From NCBI GenBank assembly GCA_920105625.2, contig OV050032.1, positions 95,774,542 through 95,838,541 on the forward strand: a stretch of 64,000 bases of DNA, written 5' to 3'. The stretch is from Clusia tigrina (Eukaryota > Arthropoda > Insecta > Diptera > Clusiidae). The notes under the pieces were generated by a model. It searched no databases. It worked only from the letters and a program-made list of their open reading frames with translations, and had not been told where the DNA came from. Shown here piece by piece: positions 48,987-62,400 of this stretch (its first letter is position 1; each line of letters begins with the position of its first letter). The position numbers were made by a program, and so were the translations under genes.

Positions 48987-51900
48987 TTGCAACATACAAA
49001 TGCTTGTAACTTTTTACTGGAGCGTCATAAAACCTTGAAATTTTGTAACAATAAAGTACTCGACCCTCTTGTCAATTTAAGCCATCTCTCAAAGATATGC
49101 TACCCTTGTGTCCCAAATCAAACACTGATAAAACTTCAAATGGCCCTAACTTCTATACGGTATGTCCTACACCTATCAAAGTTTGCAACATACAAATGCT
49201 TGTAACTTTTTACTGGAGCGTCATAAAACCTTGAAATTTTGTAACAATAAAGTACTCGAGCCTCTTGTCAATTTAAGCCATCGCTCAAAGCTATGCTACC
49301 CTTGAGTCCCAAATCACACACTGATAAAACTTCAAATGGCCCTTACTTCTATACGGTGGGTCCTACACCTATCAAAGTTTGCAACATACAAATGCTTGTA
49401 ACTTTTTACTGGAGCGTCATAAAACCTTGAAATTTTGTAACAATAAAGTACTCGAGCCTCTTGTCAATTTAAGCTATCGCTCAAAGCTATGCTACCCTAA
49501 AGTCCCAAATCAAACACTGATAAAACTTCAAATGGCCCTAACTTCTTTACGGTACGTCCTACACCTATCAACGTTTGCAACATACAAATGCTTGTAACTT
49601 TTTACTGGAGCGTCATAAAACCTTGAAATTTTGTAACAATAAAGTACTCGAGCCTCTTGTCAATTTAAGCCATCGCTCAAAGCTATGCTACCCTAGAGTC
49701 CCAAATCAAACACTGATAAAACTTCAAATGGCCCTAACCTCTTTACGGTACGTCCTACACCTATCAACGTTTGCAACATACAAATGCTTGTAACTTTTTA
49801 CTGCAGCGTCATAAAACCTTGAAATTTTGTAACAATAAAGTACTCGACCCTCTTGTCAATTTAAGCCATCTCTCAAAGCTATGCTACCCTTGTGTCCCAA
49901 ATCAAACACTGATAAAACTTCAAATGGCCCTAACTTCTATACGGTATGTCCTACACCTATCAAAGTTTGCAACATACAAATGCTTGTAACTTTTTACTGG
50001 AGCGTCATAAAACCTTGAAATTTTGTAACAATAAAGTACTCGAGCCTCTTGTCAATTTAAGCAATCGCTCAAAGCTATGCTACCCTTGAGTCCCAAATCA
50101 CACACTGATAAAACTTCAAATGGCCCTTACTTCTATACGGTAGGTCCTACACCTATCAAAGTTTGCAACATACAAATGCTTGTAACTTTTTACTGGAGCG
50201 TCATAAAACCTTGAAATTTTGTAACAATAAAGTACTCGAGCCTCTTGTCAATTTAAGCTATCGCTCAAAGCTATGCTACCCTAGAGTCCCAAATCAAACA
50301 CTGATAAAACTTCAAATGGCCCTAACTTCTTTACGGTACGTCCTACACCTATCAACGTTTGCAACATACAAATGCTTGTAACTTTTTACTGGAGCGTCAT
50401 AAAACCTTGAAATTTTGTAACAATAAAGTACTCGAGCATCTTGTCAATTTAAGCCATCGCTCAAAGCTATGCTACCCTTGAGTCCCAAATCAAACACTGA
50501 TAAAACTTCAAATGGCCCTAACTTCTATACGGTACGTCCGACACCTATCAAAGTTTGCAACATACAAATGCTTGTATCTTTTTACTGGAGCGTCATAAAA
50601 CCTTGAAATTTTGTAACAATGAAGTACTCTAGCATCTTGTCAATTTAAGTTATCGCTCAAAGCTATGGTACCTTAGAGTCCCAAATCAAACACTGATAAA
50701 ACTTCAAACGCCCCTAACTTCTTTACGGTACGTCCTACACGTATCAAAGTTTGCAACATACAAATGCTTGTAACTTTTTACTGGAGCGTCATAAAACCTT
50801 GAAATTTTGTAATAATAAAGTACTCGAGCATCTTGTCAATTTAAGTTATCGCTCAAAGCTATGCTACCATTGAGTCCCAAATCAAACACTGATAAAACTT
50901 CAAATGGCCCTAACTTCTATACGGTACGTCCTTCACCTATCAAAGTTTGCAACATTCAAATGCATGTAACTTTTTACTGGAGCGTCATAAAACCTTGAAA
51001 TTTTGTAACAATAAAGTACTCGAGCCTCTTGTCAATTTAAGCCATCGCTCAAAGCTATGCTACCCTAGAGTCCCAAATCAAACACTGATAAAACTTCAAA
51101 CGCCCCAAACTTCTACACGGTACGTCCTACACCTATCAAAGTTGGCAACATACATATGCTTGTATCTTTTTACTGGAGCGTCATAAAACCTTGAAATTTT
51201 GTTACAATAAAGTACTCGAGCCTCTTGTCAATTTAAGCCATCGCTCAAAGCTAAGCTACCCTAGAGTCCCAAATCAAACACTGATAAACCTCCAAACGCC
51301 CCTAACTTCTATACGGTACGTCCTACACCTATCAAAGTTGGCAACATTCAAATGCTTGTAACTTTTTACTGGAGCGTCATAAAACCTTGAAATTTTGTAG
51401 CAATAAAGTACTCGAGCCTCTTGTCAATTTAAGCCATCGCCCAAAGCTATGCTACCCTAGAGTCCCAAATAGAACACTGATAAAACTTCAAACGCCCCTA
51501 ACTTCTATACGGTACGTCCTACACCTATCAAAGTTTGCAACATACAAATGCTTGTAACTTTTTACTGGAGCGTCATAAAACCTTGAAATTTTGTAATAAT
51601 AAAGTACTCGACCCTCTTGTCAATTTAAGCCATCTCTCAAAGATATGCTACCCTTGTGTCCCAAATCAAACACTGATAAAACTTCAAATGGCCCTAACTT
51701 CTATACGGTATGTCCTACACCTATCAAAGTTTGCAACATACAAATGCTTGTAACTTTTTACTGGAGCGTCATAAAACCTTGAAATTTTGTAACAATAAAG
51801 TACTCGAGCCTCTTGTCAATTTAAGCCATCGCTCAAAGCTATGCTACCCTTGAGTCCCAAATCACACACTGATAAAACTTCAAATGGCCCTAACTTCTAT

Positions 51901-52514
51901 ACGGTAGGTCCTACACCTATCAAAGTTTGCAACATACAAATGCTTGTAACTTTTTACTGGAGCGTCATAAAACTTTGAAATTTTATAACAATAAAGTACT
52001 CGAGCCTCTTGTCAATTTAAGCTATCGCTCAAAGCTATGCTACCCTAAAGTCACAAATCAAACACTGATAAAACTTCAAATGGCAATAACTTCTATACGG
52101 TACGTCCTACACCTATCAACGTTTGCAACATACAAATGCTTGTAACTTTTTACTGGAGCGTCATAAAACCTTGAAATTTTGTAACAATAAAGTACTCGAG
52201 CCTCTTGTCAATTTAAGCCATCGCTCAAAGCTATGCTACCCTAGAGTCCCAAATCAAACACTGACAAAACTTCAAATGGCCCTAACCTCTTTACGGTACG
52301 TCCTACACCTATCAACGTTTGCAACATACAAATGCTTGTAACTTTTTACTGCAGCGTCATAAAACCTTGAAATTTTGTAACAATAAAGTACTCGACCCTC
52401 TTGTCAATTTAAGCCATCTCTCAAAGCTATGCTACCCTTGTGTCCCAAATCAAACACTGATAAAACTTCAAATGGCCCTAACCTCTTTACGGTACGTCCT
52501 ACACCTATCAACGT
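48987..52514 (+). repeat. 30-unit higher-order repeat, copy 2
   Basis: This is the match of 43,118-46,645. Private changes include 'gtactctagcatc' in the KpnI unit at 50,555 and 'ggtgggtcc' near 49,360. The right half of 52,319 switches to 'aacctctttacgg' and 'tcaacg', so a second PstI unit follows at 52,515. Confidence 0.85.
50555..51730 (+). repeat. Six-unit KpnI-NdeI cassette, copy 2
   Basis: Same six-unit order as 44,686-45,861; KpnI at 50,667 and NdeI at 51,153. It differs at 'agaacactg' near 51,471 and 'gtaataataaag' in its last unit. Confidence 0.86.
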
Positions 52515-52710
52515 TTGCAACATACAAATGCTTGTAACTTTTTACTGCAGCGTCATAAAACCTTGAAATTTTGTAACAATAAAGTACTCTACCCTCTTGT
52601 CAATTTAAGCCATCGCTCAAAGCTATGCTACCCTTGAGTCCCAAATCAAACACTGATAAAACTTCAAATGGCCCTAACTTCTATACGGTACGTCCGACAC
52701 CTATCAAAGT

Positions 52711-53886
52711 TTGCAACATACAAATGCTTGTATCTTTTTACTGGAGCGTCATAAAACCTTGAAATTTTGTAACAATGAAGTACTCGAGCATCTTGTCAAT
52801 TTAAGTTATCGCTCAAAGCTATGGTACCCTAGAGTCCCAAATCAAACACTGATAAAACTTCAAACGCCCCTAACTTCTTTACGGTACGTCCTACACGTAT
52901 CAAAGTTTGCAACATACAAATGCTTGTAACTTTTTACTGGAGCGTCATAAAACCTTGAAATTTTGTAATAATAAAGTACTCGAGCATCTTGTCAATTTAA
53001 GTTATCGCTCAAAGCTATGCTACCATTGAGTCCCAAATCAAACACTGATAAAACTTCAAATGGCCCTAACTTCTATACGGTACGTCCTACACCTATCAAA
53101 GTTTGCAACATTCAAATGCATGTAACTTTTTACTGGAGCGTTATAAAACCTTGAAATTTTGTAACAATAAAGTACTCGAGCCTCTTGTCAATTTAAGCCA
53201 TCGCTCAAAGCTATGCTACCCTAGAGTCCCAAATCAAACACTGATAAAACTTCAAACGCCCCAAACTTCTACACGGTACGTCCTACACCTATCAAAGTTG
53301 GCAACATACATATGCTTGTATCTTTTTACTGGAGCGTCATAAAACCTTGAAATTTTGTTACAATAAAGTACTCGAGCCTCTTGTCAATTTAAGCCTTCGC
53401 TCAAAGCTAAGCTACCCTAGAGTCCCAAATCAAACACTGATAAACCTCCAAACGCCCCTAACTTCTATACGGTACGTCCTACACCTATCAAAGTTGGCAA
53501 CATTCAAATGCTTGTAACTTTTTACTGGAGCGTCATAAAACCTTGAAATTTTGTAGCAATAAAGTACTCGAGCCTCTTGTCAATTTAAGCCATCGCCCAA
53601 AGCTATGCTACCCTAGAGTCCCAAATCAAACACTGATAAAACTTCAAACGCCCCTAACTTCTATACGGTACGTCCTACACCTATCAAAGTTTGCAACATA
53701 CAAATGCTTGTAACTTTTTACTGGAGCGTCATAAAACCTTGAAATTTTGTAACAATAAAGTACTCGACCCTCTTGTCAATTTAAGCCATCTCTCAAAGAT
53801 ATGCTACCCTTGTGTCCCAAATCAAACACTGATAAAACTTCAAATGGCCCTAACTTCTATACGGTATGTCCTACACCTATCAAAGT
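52711..53886 (+). repeat. Six-unit KpnI-NdeI cassette, copy 3
   Basis: It lies 11 units after copy 2; KpnI at 52,823 and NdeI at 53,309. After it the offset to copy 2 drops to ten units (51,927 against 53,887), so the 'cacacactg' unit at 51,731 has no counterpart here. Confidence 0.86.
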
Positions 53887-55062
53887 TTGCAACATACAAA
53901 TGCTTGTAACTTTTTACTGGAGCGTCATAAAACCTTGAAATTTTGTAACAATAAAGTACTCGAGCCTCTTGTCAATTTAAGCTATCGCTCAAAGCTATGC
54001 TACCCTAAAGTCACAAATCAAACACTGATAAAACTTCAAATGGCAATAACTTCTATACGGTACGTCCTACACCTATCAACGTTTGCAACATACAAATGCT
54101 TGTAACTTTTTACTGGAGCGTCATAAAACCTTGAAATTTTGTAACAATAAAGTACTCGAGCCTCTTGTCAATTTAAGCCATCGCTCAAAGCTATGCTACC
54201 CTAGAGTCCCAAATCAAACACTGACAAAACTTCAAATGGCCCTAACCTCTTTACGGTACGTCCTACACCTATCAACGTTTGCAACATACAAATGCTTGTA
54301 ACTTTTTACTGCAGCGTCATAAAACCTTGAAATTTTGTAACAATAAAGTACTCGACCCTCTTGTCAATTTAAGCCATCTCTCAAAGCTATGCTACCCTTG
54401 TGTCCCAAATCAAACACTGATAAAACTTCAAATGGCCCTAACTTCTATACGGTATGTCCTACACCTATCAAAGTTTGCAACATACAAATGCTTGTAACTT
54501 TTTACTGGAGCGTCAGAAAACCTTGAAATTTTGTAACAATAAAGTACTCGAGCCTCTTGTCAATTTAAGCAATCGCTGAAAGCTATGCTACCCTTGAGTC
54601 CCAAATCACACACTGATAAAACTTCAAATGGCCCTTACCTCTATACGGTAGGTCCTACACCTATCAAAGTTTGCAACATACAAATGCTTGTAACTTTTTA
54701 CTGGAGCGTCATAAAACCTTGAAATTTTGTAACAATAAAGTACTCGAGCCTCTTGTCAATTTAAGCTATCGCTCAAAGCTATGCTACCCTAGAGTCCCAA
54801 ATCAAACACTGATAAAACTTCAAATGGCCCTAACTTCTTTACGGTACGTCCTACACCTATCAACGTTTGCAACATACAAATGCTTGTAACTTTTTACTGG
54901 AGCGTCATAAAACCTTGAAATTTTGTAACAATAAAGTACTCGAGCATCTTGTCAATTTAAGCCATCGCTCAAAGCTATGCTACCCTTGAGTCCCAAATCA
55001 AACACTGATAAAACTTCAAATGGCCCTAACTTCTATACGGTACGTCCGACACCTATCAAAGT

Positions 55063-56238
55063 TTGCAACATACAAATGCTTGTATCTTTTTACTGGAGCG
55101 TCATAAAACCTTGAAATTTTGTAACAATGAAGTACTCGAGCATCTTGTCAATTTAAGTTATCGCTCAAAGCTATGGTACCCTAGAGTCCCAAATCAAACA
55201 CTGATAAAACTTCAAACGCCCCTAACTTCTTTACGGTACGTCCTACACGTATCAAAGTTTGTAACATACAAATGCTTGTAACTTTTTACTGGAACGTCAT
55301 AAAACCTTGAAATTCTGTAATAATAAAGTACTCGAGCATCTTGTCAATTTAAGTTATCGCTCAAAGCTATGCTACCATTGAGTCCCAAATCAAACACTGA
55401 TAAAACTTCAAATGGCCCTAACTTCTATACGGTACGTCCTACACCTATCAAAGTTTGCAACATTCAAATGCATGTAACTTTTTACTGGAGCGTCATAAAA
55501 CCTTGAAATTTTGTAACAATAAAGTACTCGAGCCTCTTGTCAATTTAAGCCATCGCTCAAAGCGATGATACCCTAGAGTCCCAAATCAAACACTGATAAA
55601 ACTTCAAACGCCCCAAACTTCTACACGGAACGTCCTACACCTATCAAAGTTGGCAACATACATATGCTTGTATCTTTTTACTGGAGCGTCATAAAACCTT
55701 GAAATTTTGTTACAATAAAGTACTCGAGCCTCTTGTCAATTTAAGCCATCGCTCAAAGCTAAGCTACCCTAGAGTCCCAAATCAAACACTGATAAAACTC
55801 CAAACGCCCCTAACTTCTATACGGTACGTCCTACACCTATCAAAGTTGGCAACATTCAAATGCTTGTAACTTTTTACTGGAGCGTCATAAAACCTTGAAA
55901 TTTTGTAGCAATAAAGTACTCGAGCCTCTTGTCAATTTAAGCCATCGCCCAAAGCTATGCTACCTTAGAGTCCCAAATCAAACACTGATAAAACTTCAAA
56001 CGCCCCTAACTTCTATACGGTACGTCCTACACCTATCAAAGTTTGCAACATACAAATGCTTGTAACTTTTTACTGGAGCGTCATAAAACCTTGAAATTTT
56101 GTAACAATAAAGTACTCGACCCTCTTGTCAATTTAAGCCATCTCTCAAAGATATGCTACCCTTGTGTCCCAAATCAAACACTGATAAAACTTCAAATGGC
56201 CCTAACTTCTATACGGTATGTCCTACACCTATCAAAGT
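55063..56238 (+). repeat. Six-unit KpnI-NdeI cassette, copy 4
   Basis: It lies 12 units after copy 3; KpnI at 55,175 and NdeI at 55,661. It has more private changes than the others ('gtttgtaac', 'aattctgtaat', 'agcgatgatacc', 'acacggaacg'). Confidence 0.86.
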
Positions 56239-56434
56239 TTGCAACATACAAATGCTTGTAAGTTTTTACTGGAGCGTCATAAAACCTTGAAATTTTGTAA
56301 CAATAAAGTACTCGAGCCTCTTGTCAATTTAAGCCATCGCTCAAAGCTATGCTACCCTTGAGTCCCAAATCACACACTGATAAAACTTCAAATGGCCCTT
56401 ACTTCTATACGGTAGGTCCTACACCTATCAAAGT

Positions 56435-59400
56435 TTGCAACATACAAATGCTTGTAACTTTTTACTGGAGCGTCATAAAACCTTGAAATTTTGTAACAAT
56501 AAAGTACTCGAGCCTCTTGTCAATTTAAGCTATCGCTCAAAGCTATTCTACCCTAAAGTCCCAAATCAAACACTGATAAAACTTCAAATGGCCCTAACTT
56601 CTTTACGGTACGTCCTACACCTATCAACGTTTGCAACATACAAATGCTTGTAACTTTTTACTGGAGCGTCATAAAACCTTGAAATTTTGTAACAATAAAG
56701 TACTCGAGCATCTTGTCAATTTAAGCCATCGCTCAAAGCTATGCTACCCTTGAGTCCCAAATCAAACACTGATAAAACTTCAAATGGCCCTAACTTCTAT
56801 ACGGTACGTCCGACACCTATCAAAGTTTGCAACATGCAAATGCTTGTATCTTTTTACTGGAGCGTCATAAAACCTTGAAATTTTGTAACAATGAAGTACT
56901 CGAGCATCTTGTCAATTTAAGTTATCGCTCAAAGCTATGGTACCCTAGAGTCCCAAATCAAACACTGATAAAACTTCAAACGCCCCTAACTTCTTTACGG
57001 TACGTCCTACACGTATCAAAGTTTGCAACATACAAATGCTTGTAACTTTTTACTGGAGCGTCATAAAACCTTGAAATTTTGTAATAATAAAGTACTCGAG
57101 CATCTTGTCAATTTAAGTTATCGCTCAAAGCTATGCTTCCATTGAGTCCCAAATCAAACACTGATAAAACTTCAAATGGCCCTAAGTTATATACGGTACG
57201 TCCTACACCTATCAAAGTTTGCAACATACAAATGCTTGTATCTTTTTACCGGAGCGTCATAAAACCTTGAAATTTTGTAACAATAAAGTACTCGAGCCGC
57301 TTGTCAATTTAAGCCATCGCTCAAAGCTATGCTACCCTTGAGTCCCAAATCAAACACTGATAAAACTTCAAATGGCTCTAAGTTCTATACGGTACGTCCT
57401 ACACCTATCAAAGTTTGCAACATAGAAATGCTTGTAACTTTTTACTGGAGCGTCATAAAACCTTGAAATTTTGTAACAATAAAGTACTCGAGCATCTTGT
57501 CAATTTAAGCTATCGCTCAAAGCTATGCTACCCTAGAGTCCCAAATCAAACGCTGATAAAACTTCAAATGGCCCTAACTTCTTTACGGTACGTCCTACAC
57601 CTATCAAAGTTTGCAACATACAAATGCTTGTAACTATTTACTGGAGCGTCATAAAACCTTGAAATTTTGTAACAATAAAGTACTCGAGCATCTTGTCAAT
57701 TTAAGCCCTCGCTCAAAGCTATGCTACCCTTGAGTCCCAAATCAAACACTGATAAAACTTCAAATGGCCCTAACTTCTATACGGTACGTCCTATACCTAT
57801 CAAAGTTTGCAACACACAAATGCTTGTAACTTTTTACTGGAGCGTTATAAAACCTTGATATTTTGTAACAATAAAGTAAACGAGCCTCTTGTCAACTTAA
57901 GCCATCGCTCAAAGCTATGCTACCCTTGAGTCCCAAATCAAACACTGATAAAACTTCAAATGGCCCTAACTTCTATACGGTACGTCCTACACCTATCAAA
58001 GTTTGCAACATACAAATGCTTGTATCTTTTTACTGGAGTGTCATAAAACCTTGAAATTTTGTAACAATGAAGTACTCGAGCATCTTGTCAATTTATATTA
58101 TCGCTCAAAGCTATGCTACCCTAGAGTCCCAAATCAAACACTGATAAAACTTCAAACGCCCCTAACTTCTTTACGGTACGTCCTACACCTATCAAAGTTT
58201 GCAACATACAAATGCTTGTAACTTTTTACTGGAGCGTCATAAAACCTGGACATTTTGTAACAATAAAGTACTCGAGCCTCTTGTCAATTTAAGCTATCGC
58301 TCAAAGCTATGCTACCATAGAGTCCCAAATCAAACACTGATAAAACTTCAAACGCCCCTAACTTCTTTACGGTACGTCCTACACATATCAAAGTTTGCAA
58401 CATACAAATGCTTCTAACTTTTTACTGGAGCGTCATAAAACCTTGAAATTTTGTAACAATAAAGTACTCGAGCCTCTTGTCAATTTAAGCTATCGCTCAA
58501 AGCTATGCTACCCTAGAGTCCCAAATCAAACACTGATAAAACTTCAAACGCCCCTAACTTCTTTACGGTACGTCCTACACCTATCAAAGTTTGCAACATT
58601 CAAATGCTTGTAACTTTTTACTGGAGCGTCATAAAACCTTGAAATTTTGTAACAATGAAGTACTGGAGCCTCTTGTCAATTTAAGCCATCGCTCAAAGCT
58701 TTGCTACCCTTGAGTCCCAAATCAAACACTGATAAAACTTCAAACGCCCCTAACTTCTTTACGGTACGTCCTACACATATCAAAGTTGGCAACATACAAA
58801 TGCTTGTAACTTTTTACTGGAGCGTCATAAAACCTTGAAATTTTGTAACAATAAAGTACTCGAGCATCTTGTCCATTTAAGTTATCGCACAAAGCTATGC
58901 TATCTTAGAGTCCCATATCAAACACTGATAAAACTTCAAACGCCCCTAACTTCTATATAGTACGTCCTACACCTATCAAAGTTGGCAACATTCAAATGCA
59001 TGTGACTTTTTACTGGAGCGTCATAAAACCTTGAAATTTTGTAACAATAAAGTACTCGAGCCTCTTGTCAATTTAAGCCATCGCTCAAAGCTATGCTACC
59101 CTAGAGTCCCAAATCAAACACTGATAAAACTTCAAACGCCCCAAACTTCTATACGGTACGTCCTACACCTATCAAAGTTTGCAACATACAAATGCTTGTA
59201 ACTTTTTACTGGAGCGTCATAAAACCTTGAAATTTTGTAACAATAAAGTACTCGACCCTCTTGTCAATTTAAGCCATCGCTCAAAGCTATGCTACCCTAG
59301 AGTCGCAAATCAAACACTGATAAAACTCCAAACGCCCCTAACTTCTATACGGTACGTTCTACACCTATCAAAGTTGGCAACATTCAAATGCTTGTAACTT

Positions 59401-62400
59401 TTTACTGGAGCGTCATAAAACCTTGAAATTTTGTAGCAATAAAGTACTCGAGCCTCTTGTCAATTTAAGCCATCGCCCAAAGCTATGCTACCCTAGAGTC
59501 CCAAATCAAACACTGATAAAACTTCAAACGCCCCTAACTTCTATACGGTACGTCCTACACCTATCAAAGTTTGCAACATTCAAATGCTTGTAACTTTTTA
59601 CTGGAGCGTCATAAAACCTTGAAATTTTGTAACAATGAAGTACTGGAGCCTCTTGTCAATGTAAGCCATCGCTCAAAGCTTTGCTACCCTTGAGTCCCAA
59701 ATCAAACACTGATAAAACTTCAAACGCCCCTAACTTCTTTTCGGTACGTCCTACACATATCCATGTTTGCAACATACAAATGCTTGTAACTTTTTACTGG
59801 AGCGTCATAAAACCTTGAAATTTTGTAACAATAAAGTACTCGAGCATCTTGTCCATTTAAGTTATCGCACAAAGCTGTGCTACCTTAGAGTCCCATATCA
59901 AACACTGATAAAACTTCAAACGCCCCTAACTTCTATATGGTACGTCCTACACCTATCAAAGTTGGCAACATTCAAATGCATGTAACTTTTTACTGGAGCG
60001 TCATAAAACCTTGAAATTTTGTAACAATAAAGTACTCGAGTCTCTTGTCAATTTAAGCCATCGCTCAAAGCTAAGCTACCCTAGAGTCCCAAATCAAACA
60101 CTGATAAAACTCCAAACGCCCCTAACTTCTATACGGTACGTCCTACACCTATCAAAGTTGGCAACATTCAAATGCTTGTAACTTTTTACTGGAGCGTCAT
60201 AAAACCTTGAAATTTTGTAGCAATAAAGTACTCGAGCCTCTTGTCAATTTAAGCCATCGCCCAAAGCTATGCTACCCTAGAGTCCCAAATCAAACACTGA
60301 TAAAACTTCAAACGCCCCTAACTTCTATACGGTACGTCCTACACCTATCAAAGTTTGCAACATACAAATGCTTGAAACTTTTTACTGGAGCGTCATAAAA
60401 CCTTGAAATTTTGTAACAATAAAGTACTCGACCCTCTTGTCAATTTAAGCCATCTCTCAAAGCTATGCTACCCTTGTGTCCCAAATCAAACACTGATAAA
60501 ACTTCAAATGGCCCTAACTTCTATACGGTATGTCCTTCACCTATCAAAGTTTGCAACATACAAATGCTTGTAACTTTTTACTGGAGCGTCATAAAACCTT
60601 GAAATTTTGTAACAATAAAGTACTCGAGCCTCTTGTCAATTTAAGCCATCGCTCAAAGCTATGCTACCCTTGAGTCCCAAATCACACACTGATAAAACTT
60701 CAAATGGCCCTTACTTCTATACGGTAGGTCCTACACCTATCAAAGTTTGCAACATACAAATGCTTGTAACTTTTTACTGGAGCGTCATAAAACCTTGAAA
60801 TTTTGTAACAATAAAGTACTCGAGCCTCTTGTCAATTTAAGCTATCGCTCAAAGCTATGCTACCCTAGAGTCCAAAATCAAACACTGATAAAGCTTCAAA
60901 TGGCCCTAACTTCTTTACGGTACGTCCTACACCTATCAACGTTTGCAACATACAAATGCTTGTAACTTTTTACTGGAGCGTCATAAAACCTTGAAGTTTT
61001 GTAACAATAAAGTACTCGAGCCTCTTGTCAATTTAAGCCATCGCTCAAAGCTATGCTACCCTTGAGTCCCAAATCAAACACTGATAAAACTTTAAACGCC
61101 CCTAACTTCTATACGGTACGTCCTACACCTATCAAAGTTTGCAACATACAAATGCTTGTAACTTTTTACTGGAGCTTCATAAAACCTTGAAATTTTGTAA
61201 CAATAAAGTACTCGAGCCTCTTGTCAATTTAAGCCATCGCGCAAAGCTATGCTACCCTAGAGTCCCAAATCAAACACTGATAAAACTTCAAACGAGCCTA
61301 ACTTCTTTACGGCACGTCCTACACATATCAAAGTTTGCAACATTCAAATGCTTGTAACTTTTTACTGGAGCGTCATAAAACCTTGAAATTTTGTAACAAT
61401 AAAGTACTCGAGCATCTTGTCAATTTAAGTTATCGCTCAAAGCTATGCTACCATTGAGACCCAAATCCTACACTGATAAAACTTCAAATGGCAATAACTT
61501 CTATACGGTACGTCCTACACCTATCAAAGTTTGCAACATACAAATGCTTGTAACTTTTTACTGGAGCGTCATAAAACCTTGAAATTTTGTAACAATAAAG
61601 TACTCGAGCCTCTTGTCAATTTAGGCCATCACTCAAAGCTATGCTACCCTTGAGTCCCAAATCAAACACTGATAAAACTTCAAATGGCCCTAACTTCTAT
61701 ACGGTACGTCCTACGCCTATCAAAGTTTGCAACATACAAATGCTTGTAACTTTTTACTGGAGAGTCATAAAACCTTGAAATTTTGTAACAATAAAGTACC
61801 CGAGCCTCTTGTCAATTTAAGCTATCGCTCAAAGCTATGCTACCCTAGAGTCCCAAATCAAACACTGATAAAACTTCAAACGCCCCAAACTTCTATACGG
61901 TACGTCCTACACCTATCAAAGTTTGCAACATACAAATGCTTGTAACTTTTTACTGGAGAGTCATAAAACCTTGAAATTTTGTAACAATAAAGTACTCGAG
62001 CCTCTTGTCAATTTAAGCCATCGCTCAAAGCTATGCTACCCTAGAGTCCCAAATCAAACACTGATAAAACTTCAAACGCCCCTAACATCTTTACGGTACG
62101 TCCTACACCTATCAAAGTTTGCAACATAGAAATGCTTGTAACTTTTTACTGGAGCGTTATAAAACCTTGAAATTTTGTAACAATAAAGTACTCGAGCCTC
62201 TTGTCAATTTAAGCTATCGCTCAAAGCTATGCTACCCTAGAGTCCCAAATCAAACACTGGTAAAACTTCAAACGCCCCTAACTTCTTTACGGTACGTCCT
62301 ACACATATCAAAGTTTGCAACATACAAATGCTTGTAACTTTTTACTGGAGCGTCATAAAACCTTGAAATTTTGTAACAATAAAGTACCCGAGCCTCTGGT

